Source of the DNA: Propioniciclava tarda
GTDB taxonomy: Bacteria > Actinomycetota > Actinomycetes > Propionibacteriales > Propionibacteriaceae
Assembly (NCBI RefSeq): GCF_900182665.1
Contig: NZ_FXTL01000005.1
Span: 79,680-143,679 of the forward strand
Direction: 5' to 3'
Length of the DNA stretch: 64,000 nt
Under the pieces are notes generated by a model. That model was given only the letters and a program-made list of their open reading frames with translations, had not been told where the DNA came from and searched no databases. A program made the translations under genes and the position numbers. Below are positions 55,926-64,000 of this stretch, in pieces (position 1 is the stretch's first letter; every line of letters starts with the position of its first letter).

Positions 55926-56891
55926 CTAGAGCTCCGGCTCCGGCTCGGTCTTGAGGCCCTGGATCTCGCGTCCGGCGTCGATCGAGTCCTCCTTGCGCCA
56001 GCCCTGCACCGGCAGCTGGAACTTCCGGACGAGTCGCTCGACGAACGGCGAGGCGTCAAGCCGGGCGATCTTGAGGTTCTGCTGCAGCCGTCGCACCTCG
56101 ACCTCGCTGCCCCGCGTGACGTCGACGGAGCGGCGTCCGTCACACCACAGGACGCCCGAGGTCGCCTGTCCCCGCAGCATCTCGATGGTCACCACCGACG
56201 TCGGGCTGAGCACGAGCGGGCGCGCGAACAGCGCGTGCGCCAACAGCGGGACGACCAGGAGGGCGTCCAGATCGGGCCACATCACCGGACCCTGCGCCGA
56301 GAACGCGTACGCCGTCGAGCCCGTCGGGGTCGAGACCAGGACGCCGTCGGTGCCCCACCGCTGCAGCGGATGCCCGTCGATCTGGACGAGCACCTCGATC
56401 ATCCGCTCGCGGGCCGCTTTCTCCAGCGACACCTCGTTGATGGCGTAGCTGGACCAGATGGCCTCGCCACCCGGACGATCGCGCAGCACCACCTCGAGGC
56501 AGAGGCGCTCTTCGACCCGGTAGTTGCGTTCCAGGACGCGCCGAATCAGCTCGTCCAGCTGCGACGGCTCAAGTTCGGCGAGGAAGCCGACGTGGCCGAG
56601 GTTGACCCCCAGGATCGGCACCTGGGCTGGCAGCGCCCACTCGGCGGCGCGCAGGATCGTGCCGTCGCCGCCGAACACGACGACGAGTTCCAGGTCGTGG
56701 ATGTCGGACTGATCGAGGACCTGGAACTCCACCGGGCGCGTCAGCAAGGGTGTGACCGCCGCGATGGCGTCCGGGCGCAGCCAGCAGGCGATGTCGTCGT
56801 GCCCCGACACCTCGTCGATGAACGCGGCGGCGGCAGCGACGGCGTCCGACCGCAGGATGTGCGGCGTGATCGCGATGTTGCGGGAGGTCAC
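55926..56891 (-). CDS. nadK: NAD kinase
   Basis: A 321-residue enzyme that phosphorylates NAD to NADP. It has the GGDG motif (VVVFGGDGTILRAAEW), the NE motif (INEVSLEK) and TPTGSTAYAFSAQGP. About 20 extra residues follow the usual end. GTG at 56891 is preceded by agggtgg; a GTG nine bases earlier is possible. It lies between tlyA and recN, as in Mycobacterium. Confidence 0.95.
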   Translation of the reverse strand: MTSRNIAITPHILRSDAVAAAAAFIDEVSGHDDIACWLRPDAIAAVTPLLTRPVEFQVLDQSDIHDLELVVVFGGDGTILRAAEWALPAQVPILGVNLGHVGFLAELEPSQLDELIRRVLERNYRVEERLCLEVVLRDRPGGEAIWSSYAINEVSLEKAARERMIEVLVQIDGHPLQRWGTDGVLVSTPTGSTAYAFSAQGPVMWPDLDALLVVPLLAHALFARPLVLSPTSVVTIEMLRGQATSGVLWCDGRRSVDVTRGSEVEVRRLQQNLKIARLDASPFVERLVRKFQLPVQGWRKEDSIDAGREIQGLKTEPEPEL

Positions 56892-56931
56892 GGGTGCCAC
56901 CCTAATGGCCCCGCCCGACATTCCGGCGGGC

Positions 56932-57651
56932 TCAGCGGCGCCGGAGCCGCACGAAGAACTCGCGGTTGCCGGTCGTCCCCGGAAGGGGCGACTCGCCGCG
57001 CCAGTCGCACGTGAAGCCGAGCGCCTCGGCGGACGCCACGACGCCGTCGACGGCCGCGACCTGGAGCGCCGGGTCCACGACGATGCCGTGGTCGTCCAGG
57101 CCGGCACGGCCGACTTCGAACTGCGGCTTCACCATCAACAAGGCGACGCCGTCGGGGCGCAACACGCCTAGCAGCGCGGGCATCAGCAGCTTCAACGAGA
57201 TGAACGACACGTCCGCGACGACGACGTCGACGGGCTCGTCATCGAGGTGCTCCAAGGTGAGGTCGCGCAGGTTCAGCCGCTCACGGACGACCACGCGAGG
57301 ATCATCCCGGACGCTGCCAGCGAGCTGGTCGTGGCCCACGTCGACCGCATAGACGACGTCGCAGCCCCGCTCCAGCAGGACCTGCGTAAAACCCCCCGTG
57401 GACGCCCCCGCGTCGAGCGCCCGTCCGCGCACCTCGGTGCCGGACGCGTCCAGGGCGCCCAGCAGCTTGTGCGCCGCGCGCGAGACGTAGTGATCGGACG
57501 CCGCGTCGATCCGGTCGTCGGGTCCGATGTCGTCGGACGCCTTCCGCGCGGCCCGTCCGTTGACCCGGACGCCGCCGGCCGCGATGAGTTCGACCGCGTG
57601 CTTGCGTGACCGGGCGAGTCCCCGGGCGACGAGGGCGGAATCGAGCCGCAC
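56932..57651 (-). CDS. tlyA: 16S/23S rRNA 2'-O-methyltransferase TlyA
   Basis: A 239-residue protein with an N-terminal S4 RNA-binding domain (RLDSALVARGLARSRKHAVELIAAGGVRVNGR) and an FtsJ-like methyltransferase domain (SAM motif LDAGASTGGFTQVLLERG, catalytic region VVVADVSFISLKLL). The family methylates 16S C1409 and 23S C1920, which affects capreomycin sensitivity. GTG at 57651 lies one base after the stop of the small upstream gene. Confidence 0.94.
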   Translation of the reverse strand: MRLDSALVARGLARSRKHAVELIAAGGVRVNGRAARKASDDIGPDDRIDAASDHYVSRAAHKLLGALDASGTEVRGRALDAGASTGGFTQVLLERGCDVVYAVDVGHDQLAGSVRDDPRVVVRERLNLRDLTLEHLDDEPVDVVVADVSFISLKLLMPALLGVLRPDGVALLMVKPQFEVGRAGLDDHGIVVDPALQVAAVDGVVASAEALGFTCDWRGESPLPGTTGNREFFVRLRRR

Positions 57652-57652
57652 G

Positions 57653-57847
57653 TCAGTGCGGTCGGAGGGCCTGCGGCACGCTCGGCCCGGCCAGTGCCCG
57701 CTGGACGGCGTCCAGGGCCTGCTCGATCTGCTGCGCGTGCGACGAGACGTCCGGACCAAGATCCAGGGCGGCGAGAGCCCGGTCGATGTCGTGGTTGCCC
57801 GTCACGGGTGGCTCGGCAAGCGGCTCTGCGGCGGGTTCGGCGGTCAC
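57653..57847 (-). CDS. Small conserved hypothetical (Rv1693-like position)
   Basis: A 64-residue protein, Ala/Glu/Pro-rich at first (TAEPAAEPLAEPP) then amphipathic (HDIDRALAALDLGPD...QQIEQALDAVQRAL). In Mycobacterium a similarly small gene lies between a HAD phosphatase and tlyA, so position and size agree. The function is unknown. GTG at 57847 is chosen; the ribosome site is weak. It is coupled to tlyA (one-base gap). Confidence 0.7.
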   Translation of the reverse strand: MTAEPAAEPLAEPPVTGNHDIDRALAALDLGPDVSSHAQQIEQALDAVQRALAGPSVPQALRPH

Positions 57848-57857
57848 GGGCGTGAGT

Positions 57858-58481
57858 CTAGCGATCACCCTCCCCCAGCCCACGCGCGGCCAAGGCGTCC
57901 CCGGTCTGACGCGCGAAGGCGACGGTCTGGACCACCACGGGCGCGACGAGGGCGAGCGGGTTGCGCTCCAGCCCGCGGGCGCGGGCGGCGTCCCGGACGT
58001 CGCCGAAGGACGCTGCGACGAACGGGATCGAGCGCACCATGATCGCGACGGCCAGCGCGAAGCGCTCGGGATCGAAGCCGAATCGGCACAGCGGCGTGGT
58101 GGCCCGCACCAGGGCGTCCACCAGAACGGGGATCGGCGTGGTGATCAGCAGCAGGCGCGACCCGTAAAGCGCCACCAACATGGTCGACACGAGCGTGAGC
58201 CCGAGGCGCCACTCTCCGGTCAGCGCGTGGAACCCGGCGATCGCGGCGAACATCGCGACGAGCCCCCACGGCAGTCCCCAGGCCACGCGCAGCGGAGCAC
58301 GCGTCGACGCCGCCAGCAGGAGGCTGAGCGCCAGGAGGCCGAGGCTCAGCCACACGCTCCGGCTGGCGACGGCGGGGATGGCCAGCCCGAGGAACACCAC
58401 ATACTTCCAGCCAACACCCAGTCGGTGCCAGACCGATCGTGCGGGGACGTAGACGCCGAGCAGTGCCCGCGAGGCGTCCAT
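57858..58481 (-). CDS. bioN: ECF transporter T component (BioN-like)
   Basis: A 207-residue membrane protein with four to five helices and the ECF-T coupling motifs ARARGLERNPLALV and AFARQTGDALAARGLG, which contact the ATPases. With the upstream A component and BioY it forms a dedicated biotin importer. ATG at 58481 begins right after the A-component stop. Confidence 0.87.
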   Translation of the reverse strand: MDASRALLGVYVPARSVWHRLGVGWKYVVFLGLAIPAVASRSVWLSLGLLALSLLLAASTRAPLRVAWGLPWGLVAMFAAIAGFHALTGEWRLGLTLVSTMLVALYGSRLLLITTPIPVLVDALVRATTPLCRFGFDPERFALAVAIMVRSIPFVAASFGDVRDAARARGLERNPLALVAPVVVQTVAFARQTGDALAARGLGEGDR

Positions 58482-58482
58482 C

Positions 58483-59190
58483 TCAGGCCCCCATCAACCC
58501 GCGGTAGAACGCGACGGCGGCCGCCGGCTGGCCGTCGAAGGCGATCCGGCCCTCGTCGATCACGAGCACGCGATCGGCATCAAGGGCGAGGTCGAGGTCG
58601 TGCGTCGCCAGCAGCACCTGCTGCTGAAGTCCCGCCAGCACCTGGCGCAGCCTCTCGCGGTGTCGCAGGTCGAGCAGCGTGGTCGGCTCGTCCAGCACCA
58701 GAATCGCGGGCTCCACAGCCAGCACGGACGCCAGCGCGACGAGTTGACGCTCGCCGCCGGAGATGTCGTAGACGCTCGAGTCCGCGACGTGGGCGATCTC
58801 GCGCTCGGCCAGCAGCTCCAGGGCGCGTGCGCGGCGCTCCCCCCGATCCCGGATCCGACGCCGCAGGCTCAGCTCGAGGTCTTCCGCCGGCGTCGGCATC
58901 ACGAGCTGGCTCAGCGGATCGGTGAACACGAAGCCGACCTTGGTGCGCGCGGCGCGTGGGTCCTTGCCCACGTCGATGCCGTCCACCTCGACGCGCCCGG
59001 AGGTCGCCGCTGCGAGGCCGTTGAGAAGGCGCAGCAGCGTCGACTTCCCGGACCCGTTGGCCCCGATCACGGCCACGCGACGCTCGTCGAGCGTCGCGGA
59101 AACCTCGCTCAGGATTGCCTTGACGGAACGGCCATCGGACGCCGTCGGCGCGGCGACGACGACGGACACCCCGTCAAGGACGATGCTCAC
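58483..59190 (-). CDS. bioM: ECF transporter ATPase (BioM-like)
   Basis: A 235-residue ABC ATPase. Walker A is GANGSGKST, the Q-loop region is FVFTDPLSQLVMPT (the T in place of Q is usual in BioM), signature ISGGERQL, Walker B AILVLDEPTTLLD and switch His in ATHDLDLA. GTG at 59190 overlaps the bioY stop (GTGA). Confidence 0.9.
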   Translation of the reverse strand: MSIVLDGVSVVVAAPTASDGRSVKAILSEVSATLDERRVAVIGANGSGKSTLLRLLNGLAAATSGRVEVDGIDVGKDPRAARTKVGFVFTDPLSQLVMPTPAEDLELSLRRRIRDRGERRARALELLAEREIAHVADSSVYDISGGERQLVALASVLAVEPAILVLDEPTTLLDLRHRERLRQVLAGLQQQVLLATHDLDLALDADRVLVIDEGRIAFDGQPAAAVAFYRGLMGA

Positions 59191-59777
59191 GATCGGCGCA
59201 GCGTGGGGAACGCACGGTGCACCTGCGCGGCGATGAAGCCCGCGACCAGGTTCTTGATGACGTCGCCGGGCCAGTAGAGCAGGTCGGCCAGCACGGCCTT
59301 GCCGAGATCGAGGTGCAGAATCGTAGCCATGCCGGCGATGCCCGCGGGGTGGACGAGCACGAACGAGGCGACGAGCCCGGCCCCCGCCAGCCAGGCCCAC
59401 AGCGCGCGGCGGGGCGTGGCGAGCAGGCGGTACGCCAGAAAGCCCGCCAGTGCTGCGGCGAACGGGAAGCTGAGCAGGTAGCCGATGGAAGGCTTCGCAA
59501 AGACCCCCAGACCACCCGCACCACCCGCGAAAATCGGCAGCCCCGCGAACCCGGCGACCAAGTACAGCAGGACAGCCAAGAACCCGCGCCGGGGGCCCAG
59601 CACTAGGCCGGTCAGCGCGACGGCGAGCGTCTGCAACGTGATCGGCACCCCCAGCGAGCCCACCGGAATCGCCGGCGTCAAGGCGAAGGCCGCGACGAAG
59701 CCCGCGAAGACGGCGATCAGAGCGAGGTCGGTGGCCGGTGACGTGCGACGGACGGACGAGGTGGTGTTGGTCGCCAT
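59187..59777 (-). CDS. bioY: Biotin-specific S component BioY
   Basis: A 196-residue membrane protein with about six helices that binds biotin. Typical are IPVGSLGVPITLQTLAVALTGLVLGPRRG, YLVAGFAGLPIFAGGAGG, KPSIGYLLSFPFAA and the late GDVIKNLVAGFIA. ATG at 59777 follows ggaatgag. It is first in the bioYMN operon and has a BioQ-like box upstream. Confidence 0.94.
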   Translation of the reverse strand: MATNTTSSVRRTSPATDLALIAVFAGFVAAFALTPAIPVGSLGVPITLQTLAVALTGLVLGPRRGFLAVLLYLVAGFAGLPIFAGGAGGLGVFAKPSIGYLLSFPFAAALAGFLAYRLLATPRRALWAWLAGAGLVASFVLVHPAGIAGMATILHLDLGKAVLADLLYWPGDVIKNLVAGFIAAQVHRAFPTLRRS

Positions 59778-59816
59778 GAGCTCATTCCTGGATGCGGGGA
59801 TTTGGACGCGCACACT

Positions 59817-60809
59817 CTAGTGAACGGCGTTCAAATCACCTAGCGCGGCCGCATATTGGAGTCCCGGTCGCGCCCAGACGAGCTGCGCCAGCGCCCAGAG
59901 GGCGTCCAGCTGCCCTTCGCGATCGCCGAGGTCCCCCCGGACGGTCGCGACCCCCTCGGGCGCCGACACGTAGGCGTCCCGGCATCGGACGCCGTGGGCG
60001 TCCGCGTTCGTGGCCCGCGCCGGCAGCAGCAAGCCCGGGACGTCCCAGGCGATCGAGGTCGGCCTGCGGTCGGCGGGCGCCTCGATCAGGTCCTGCTTTC
60101 CATGGACGCCGGTGAACACCAGGCACGAGTCGATGCCGATCGTGCAGGCGCCGGCGATGTCGGTGTCGAGCCGGTCGCCCACGAAGATTGGGTTCTTGGC
60201 CGCGGTGCGCCGGACGGCCTCCTCCATCAAGGGGCGGAAGGGCTTGCCGGTGACCGTCGGGGTGGTCCGGGTCGTGACCTGAACGGCCTGCACGGCCACG
60301 CCGGCGCCGGGCACGAGGCCCCGCTCGGTCGGACGCGTCGAATCGGTGTTGCAGGCGTACCAGCGGGCGCCGTTCTGGACCGCGATCGCCGCCTCATCCA
60401 ACCGTCGCCACGTCATGTCGGGGTCGTAGCCCTGGACGATCGCGTCGGGGCGGTCGGACGCCGACGCGACGACCTCGAACCCCGCCTCGGTCATGTGGTC
60501 AACCAGGTTGGACGTCCCAGCCACCAGGACCTTCGCCCCAGCCGGCAGCTCACGCCGCATCAGCCCTGCGGCGGCCTGGGCGCTGGTCACGAGGTCGTCC
60601 AGTTGCACGGTGAAGCCCATCGACCGGAGTTGGTCAGCCACCGTCTGTGCCGGACGCGCCGCGTTGTTGGTGACGTACACCGTTCGGACGCCGCGCGCCT
60701 GGAGCGCCGTGATCCCCTCGACCGCGCCGGCCACCGGCTCTGGCCCCAGATACACGACGCCGTCGAGATCGAACATAGCGACGTCGTGGCCGTCGATCAG
60801 CGCCCCCAT
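59817..60809 (-). CDS. HAD IIA family phosphatase (NagD-like)
   Basis: A 330-residue sugar-phosphate or nucleotide phosphatase. The nucleophile motif is VAMFDLDGVVYLG, followed by YVTNNAARPAQTVA, the Lys in TVTGKPFRPLM and the acidic motif IFVGDRLDTDIAGA. The substrate is unknown. The equivalent mycobacterial gene lies before tlyA. Its ATG overlaps the upstream stop (TGATG). Confidence 0.93.
   Translation of the reverse strand: MGALIDGHDVAMFDLDGVVYLGPEPVAGAVEGITALQARGVRTVYVTNNAARPAQTVADQLRSMGFTVQLDDLVTSAQAAAGLMRRELPAGAKVLVAGTSNLVDHMTEAGFEVVASASDRPDAIVQGYDPDMTWRRLDEAAIAVQNGARWYACNTDSTRPTERGLVPGAGVAVQAVQVTTRTTPTVTGKPFRPLMEEAVRRTAAKNPIFVGDRLDTDIAGACTIGIDSCLVFTGVHGKQDLIEAPADRRPTSIAWDVPGLLLPARATNADAHGVRCRDAYVSAPEGVATVRGDLGDREGQLDALWALAQLVWARPGLQYAAALGDLNAVH
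59821..59833 (-). promoter_or_regulatory. Candidate BioQ operator for bioYMN
   Basis: A perfect inverted repeat TGAAC-ggc-GTTCA, 44 bases upstream of bioY and inside the last codons of the HAD gene. It matches the actinobacterial BioQ box TGAAC-N3-GTTAC type used to control biotin genes. A possible -10 (TAGAGT on the minus strand, 59815-59820) directly adjoins it, so binding would block RNA polymerase. BioQ itself is not in the window. Confidence 0.65.
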
Positions 60810-62950
60810 CAGCCCTCCGGACCGTCGATCCGCTCGCCGCCGAGGTCGGCGTCCAGTTCGTCCGGATCGGCATGGCCGTCCTCGGAGTCGTCCTCGTCGC
60901 CCTGGTGGACGCCGTCGCGAGCGTCCCGGTCGCTGCCCTCGTCGGTCAAGGTGTCGTCCACGGCCTCCCGGTCGAGGCTTTCGCCGGAGTCTGCCGCGTC
61001 CTCGTCGTCGGAGGCGTCCGACTCATCGGAGTCCTCGGCACCGTCGTCAGACCCATCCTGGGCATCGTCGTCTGAGTCCGCGGAATCGCCCGCGTCCGAC
61101 TCATCGGAGTCTTCAGCAGCGGTCTCCACGTCGTCATCCCCGACCAGGTCGTCCTCGTCGATGTCGATCACCAAGCCCTGGAGCGCCTGGACGCGCTCGG
61201 CGGCGTCCGTTTCACCCTCGACGTCCATGCCGGCCGCCGCAGCGAACCAGCGCTCGGCGTCCGCGGTGGCACCGGTGGCCTCGAGGAGGTTGGCGTAGCC
61301 GTAGCGGAGCCGGATGCGCGAGCTGCGCGTACCGCGTCCGCCGCCGTTCTCCAGCTCCTGACGCAGGACCCGCAGCGCCTCGTCCGCCTGGCCGAGATCC
61401 ATGCGCGCGCCGGCCTCGACCAGACGCAACTCGACGCGAGCCGTGAACTCGGGCTGCGCTTTGAGGCCCTCCTTCACGAGGGCTAGCGCCTTGTCCGGGT
61501 TGCCGAGGGCTCGCTCACAGTCGGCCATCGCCGCGACGAACTCATCGCCGCCGTTCATTCGCCGCAGGGCCCGGAACTCGGTGAGCGCCGCGGCGTACTC
61601 ACCGGCGGCATAGGCGGCCTCGCCAGCCGCCTCGCGGGTCACGGGCAGGCGGGCGGCACGACGACGCGCAGCTTCGGCATGGCGGTAGGCCAGCGCCGGG
61701 TCTGTGTCGATCAGCTGGCCGGCCATCAGCAGGTGAGCCCCGACGATGTCCGCGAGTTCGCTGGTCAGGCCGCGCAGCTCCGCGCGCACCGCACGCGGCA
61801 GCTGGCGCAGGTCCAGGCCCTCCGGGGTGGCCGGCTCGTCCGCCTTGGCCGCGAGGCCGGGCGGCGGGACGTAGACCTCCGCCTCGTCGCGACCACGCCA
61901 TGATCCTTCGGCGCGGGCCGGACGCCCGCGATCGGGCCCACGGTCGTCGCGACGCTCGTAGGGGCGACGCTCGAACCCGCCCTCGCGGGGCGGACGCGAG
62001 TCGCCGCGGTCGTCGCGCGGCTGGTAGGGACGCTTCTGGAACCCGCCCTCGCGGGGCGGACGCGAGTCGCCTCGGTCGTCACGACGCTCGTAGGGGCGAC
62101 GCTCAAACCCGCCCTCACGGGGCGGACGCGAGTCGCCGCGGTCGTCACGACGCTCGTAGGGGCGACGCTCAAACCCGCCCTCACGGGGCGGACGCGAGTC
62201 GCCTCGGTCATCGCGACGCTCGTAGGGGCGACGCTCAAACCCGCCCTCACGGGGCGGACGCGAGTCGCCGCGGTCGTCACGACGCTCGTAGGGCCGACGC
62301 TCAAAGCCACCTTCGCGGGGCGGACGCGAACCGCCACGATCATCCCGCTGCGGGTACGTGCGCCGCTCAAACCCGCCCTCGCGCGGGGGACGCGAATCCC
62401 CGCGCTCATCGCGACGCTCGTAGGGGCGACGCTCAAACCCGCCCTCACGCGGAGGACGCGAGTCGCCGCGGTCGTCGCGCGGCTGGTAGGGACGCTTCTG
62501 GAACCCACCCTCGCGGGGCGGACGGGAATCCCCGCGGTCATCGCGACGCTCGTAGGGCCGGCGCTCAAACCCGCCCTCACGCGGAGGACGTGAATCGCCG
62601 CGGTCGTCGCGCGGCTGGTAGGGACGCTTCTGGAACCCACCCTCACGGGGGGGACGGGAATCGCCGCGATCATCCCGCTGCTGGTAAGGACGCCGCTCAA
62701 ACCCACCCTCACGCGGCGGCCGCGAATCCCGACCCTGCCCGCCCTCAGATCGCGGCTGGGAGGTCCGCCCGCCCGCGGATCCGTCACGACGGGGACGATC
62801 CTCGAAACCACGGCCACCGGAGCGCTGGCCGCCGAAGGACGGCCGACCCGACCCACCCCGGGCCGCGTCTCGACCGCCGCCTCCGCGCCCCGAAGGACCC
62901 TGTCCATACGGGCGTCGGTTCGAGTTTGATCCGCTGTTATGTTCTGCCAC
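60809..62950 (-). CDS. TPR-like protein with 12 basic 22-residue repeats and an acidic tail
   Basis: 713 residues in four zones. Residues 1-73 are Gly/Arg/Ser-rich. Residues about 74-339 hold 12 tandem copies of DSRPPREGGFERRPYERRDDRG with small variants (QKRPYQPR, ERRPYQQR). Residues about 370-590 are helical and TPR-like (YRHAEAARRRAARLP, ALTEFRALRRMNGGDEFVAAMADCERALGNPDKAL). The last ~120 residues are strongly acidic (DEDD, DSDDD, EDSDESD runs). The TPR part and synteny match a mycobacterial gene before the HAD phosphatase. The start is uncertain (GTG 62950 or ATG further upstream). Confidence 0.85.
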   Translation of the reverse strand: MAEHNSGSNSNRRPYGQGPSGRGGGGRDAARGGSGRPSFGGQRSGGRGFEDRPRRDGSAGGRTSQPRSEGGQGRDSRPPREGGFERRPYQQRDDRGDSRPPREGGFQKRPYQPRDDRGDSRPPREGGFERRPYERRDDRGDSRPPREGGFQKRPYQPRDDRGDSRPPREGGFERRPYERRDERGDSRPPREGGFERRTYPQRDDRGGSRPPREGGFERRPYERRDDRGDSRPPREGGFERRPYERRDDRGDSRPPREGGFERRPYERRDDRGDSRPPREGGFERRPYERRDDRGDSRPPREGGFQKRPYQPRDDRGDSRPPREGGFERRPYERRDDRGPDRGRPARAEGSWRGRDEAEVYVPPPGLAAKADEPATPEGLDLRQLPRAVRAELRGLTSELADIVGAHLLMAGQLIDTDPALAYRHAEAARRRAARLPVTREAAGEAAYAAGEYAAALTEFRALRRMNGGDEFVAAMADCERALGNPDKALALVKEGLKAQPEFTARVELRLVEAGARMDLGQADEALRVLRQELENGGGRGTRSSRIRLRYGYANLLEATGATADAERWFAAAAGMDVEGETDAAERVQALQGLVIDIDEDDLVGDDDVETAAEDSDESDAGDSADSDDDAQDGSDDGAEDSDESDASDDEDAADSGESLDREAVDDTLTDEGSDRDARDGVHQGDEDDSEDGHADPDELDADLGGERIDGPEG
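61934..62729 (-). repeat. 12 tandem 66-bp repeats within the TPR-like gene
   Basis: In-frame units of 66 bases encode DSRPPREGGF-(ERRPYERR or QKRPYQPR)-DDRG. Copies differ mainly at synonymous sites and by two interchangeable 8-residue cassettes. The number should vary between strains through slippage or recombination, always in frame. Confidence 0.95.
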
Positions 62951-63009
62951 CTGACCAGTCTGACGGTCGCGGACGGGCATAGCAAAAGGGCCCGTTGGAC
63001 GCGAGGGCC

Positions 63010-63735
63010 TCAGCGAGGCAGGCGTGCCCACGGCCTCACTGTCACACTCTCAACCAGGCATTCCACCGGGCAGTCCACCACCGTCCGCACGACAGCCGCG
63101 ACGGCGTCCGCCGTCAGGTGCTCAGTCTCTACATAGCTCCGGCCGGCCCTGCTCTGCAGCTCACGCTGCATGTCGGTGTCGATGCGCCCGGGATGAACGG
63201 ACGACACCCGGACCCGGCCTCTCTCGGCCTCGCGAAGCCCGTCGGCAAACGACGTCAAGGCGAACTTCGAGCCTGAGTACCCACCCGTGTCCCCGTAGGC
63301 GTTCAACCCCGAACCGGAGTTGATGACCACCACCAAGCCCACGGACTGCCTCAGCGTGGGCAACAGCAGGTCGGTGAGATGAGCAACGGCCACCACGTTC
63401 GTCTCTAGAACCCGCCGCCACGCGTCCCGGAGGCTGACGTCGGCCGGCGGAATGATCCCCGCACAGTGGATGAGCACGTCCAGCCGTCCGACTCCCGCGG
63501 AAGCCCGTTCTGTCTCCTGCTCATCGGTCAGGTTGGCGACGAAGGGCGCGGCAGACGGCAAGGCATTCACAACGCCTTGGACGGTGTCCGCTTCTCGTCC
63601 GCCGATGAGCAGGTGGTGGTCGGATGCCAGTGCTTCCGCGATCGAGCGCCCGAGGCCCCGTGTGGCACCTGTGACGAGCGCGACGGGTCGCCGCGTTTGG
63701 TTGGTCAGGTCTGGGCTCAGGGGATTCGTAGGCAC
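63010..63735 (-). CDS. Short-chain dehydrogenase/reductase
   Basis: A 241-residue SDR with an NAD(P)-binding TGATRGLGRSIAEAL motif, NLTDEQ, the CAG-I segment (HCAGIIPP), the catalytic Ser in INSGSG, and YSGSK as the active-site Tyr-x-x-x-Lys. The substrate is unknown. GTG at 63735 gives VPTNPLSPDL. No ribosome site precedes it, but TACACT lies six bases upstream on the minus strand, exactly where a -10 would be for a leaderless mRNA. Confidence 0.88.
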   Translation of the reverse strand: MPTNPLSPDLTNQTRRPVALVTGATRGLGRSIAEALASDHHLLIGGREADTVQGVVNALPSAAPFVANLTDEQETERASAGVGRLDVLIHCAGIIPPADVSLRDAWRRVLETNVVAVAHLTDLLLPTLRQSVGLVVVINSGSGLNAYGDTGGYSGSKFALTSFADGLREAERGRVRVSSVHPGRIDTDMQRELQSRAGRSYVETEHLTADAVAAVVRTVVDCPVECLVESVTVRPWARLPR

Positions 63736-63741
63736 GGTGGC
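63736..63741 (-). promoter_or_regulatory. Spacer placing a -10 for leaderless SDR transcription
   Basis: On the minus strand TACACT (63742-63747) is followed by six bases and then the GTG start. This spacing puts the transcription start at the GTG itself. It is an inference from spacing; no matching -35 is obvious. Confidence 0.35.
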
Positions 63742-63920
63742 AGTGTAGGAGTGGCGGTGGGTTCCGTGCTGTGGCTCTTGCTGGCCAGGTCCTGGGCCTC
63801 TTGCGGGTCGTGGGTACGACAAGAGGACGCCTAAGTGCCTCATGCCGGTCAAGAGTTGCACGGTCGTTGTTGCCGTTCAGGTGCCGTGCGGCGCGGGCCA
63901 TTGAACCCGACTCGTGCCAA

Positions 63921-64000
63921 TTAGTGCGTACTCGCGGCGCGGATTTTCTCGAGGGTGACGCGGACGTCGTCGGGGAGTGGATCGGCGGCGGTGATGATCT
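63921..64000 (-). CDS. 3' end of an unidentified gene
   Basis: The last 25 codons of a minus-strand frame enter from the right edge and end at TAA (63921-63923), reading IITAADPLPDDVRVTLEKIR and then AASTH. Codon use and an amphipathic pattern look coding. Too little is present to name a family. Confidence 0.45.
   Translation of the reverse strand, partial: IITAADPLPDDVRVTLEKIRAASTH

Noticed and set aside
61934..62729. Regular repeats that might suggest a CRISPR array
   Set aside because: The units are contiguous, in frame and coding, with no unique spacers.

Overview
The window is high-GC chromosomal DNA of an actinobacterium. Marker genes for that phylum are MtrAB, the DUF3107, DUF3052 and DUF3145 proteins, Ku, TlyA, a FasR-type PucR regulator heading a fab operon, RF2 without a programmed frameshift, and a tmRNA whose tag ends in ALAA. 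Gene content hints at Propionibacteriales, but this is inference and no 16S is present. There is no prophage, insertion sequence or CRISPR array. It is mostly core genome with local decay and insertions.

Layout. 1-2.7 kb: the 5' end of a UvrD-like helicase gene (AdnA-like by context), a cold-shock protein, DUF3107 and a DEAD-box helicase. 2.7-4.05 kb: a decaying patch with a formaldehyde-detoxification gene pair collapsed into one broken frame and the remnant of a SpaA-like surface protein. 4.1-6.2 kb: trpS, preceded by a classical Trp attenuator with its own leader peptide, and a PHP phosphoesterase. 6.3-12.8 kb: NAD-glutamate dehydrogenase, DUF2505, P5C dehydrogenase and Ku. 12.8-31.3 kb: a scattered secA, hpf, comF, mtrBA series, separated by a polar amino-acid ABC operon, a complete liv operon, an AlkX-type glycosylase and a GlnR-box amt-glnK pair. 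31.5-40.6 kb: a YefM-YoeB toxin-antitoxin pair, an immunity-like orphan, ssrA (tmRNA), FKBP, DUF2207, smpB, an M23 peptidase, ftsX, ftsE, prfB and tRNA-Val. 40.7-45.2 kb: DUF3052, aceE and a HhH-PHP protein. 46-54 kb: fasR, fabD, fabH, acpP, fabF, accD, an EamA permease and DUF3145. 54.2-63 kb: recN, nadK, tlyA, a small gene, a biotin ECF transporter operon, a HAD phosphatase and an unusual repeat protein. 63-64 kb: a short-chain dehydrogenase and the 3' end of one more gene.

The genes fit into working sets. AceE and AccD supply acetyl-CoA and malonyl-CoA to the fab genes, which FasR probably activates. BioY with its two ECF partners supplies biotin for carboxylases. Amt and GlnK, glutamate dehydrogenase and the amino-acid transporters handle nitrogen. 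tmRNA and SmpB rescue ribosomes stalled on broken mRNAs, including those cut by YoeB. FtsEX and the M23 protein control wall hydrolysis, and MtrAB controls wall and division genes.

Most notable observations: (1) the hexamer GGACGC/GCGTCC is greatly over-represented in all reading frames, distorts codon choice, and forms intercistronic hairpins as inverted pairs; (2) lpqB is absent and the MtrB sensor loop is reduced to about 20 residues; (3) GlnK has lost Tyr51 and no glnD is present; (4) FabD is fused to a biotinyl/lipoyl-like domain lacking the attachment Lys; (5) a protein with 12 repeats of 22 residues and opposite terminal charges; (6) a complete Trp attenuator ahead of trpS; (7) candidate GlnR, BioQ and FasR operators.
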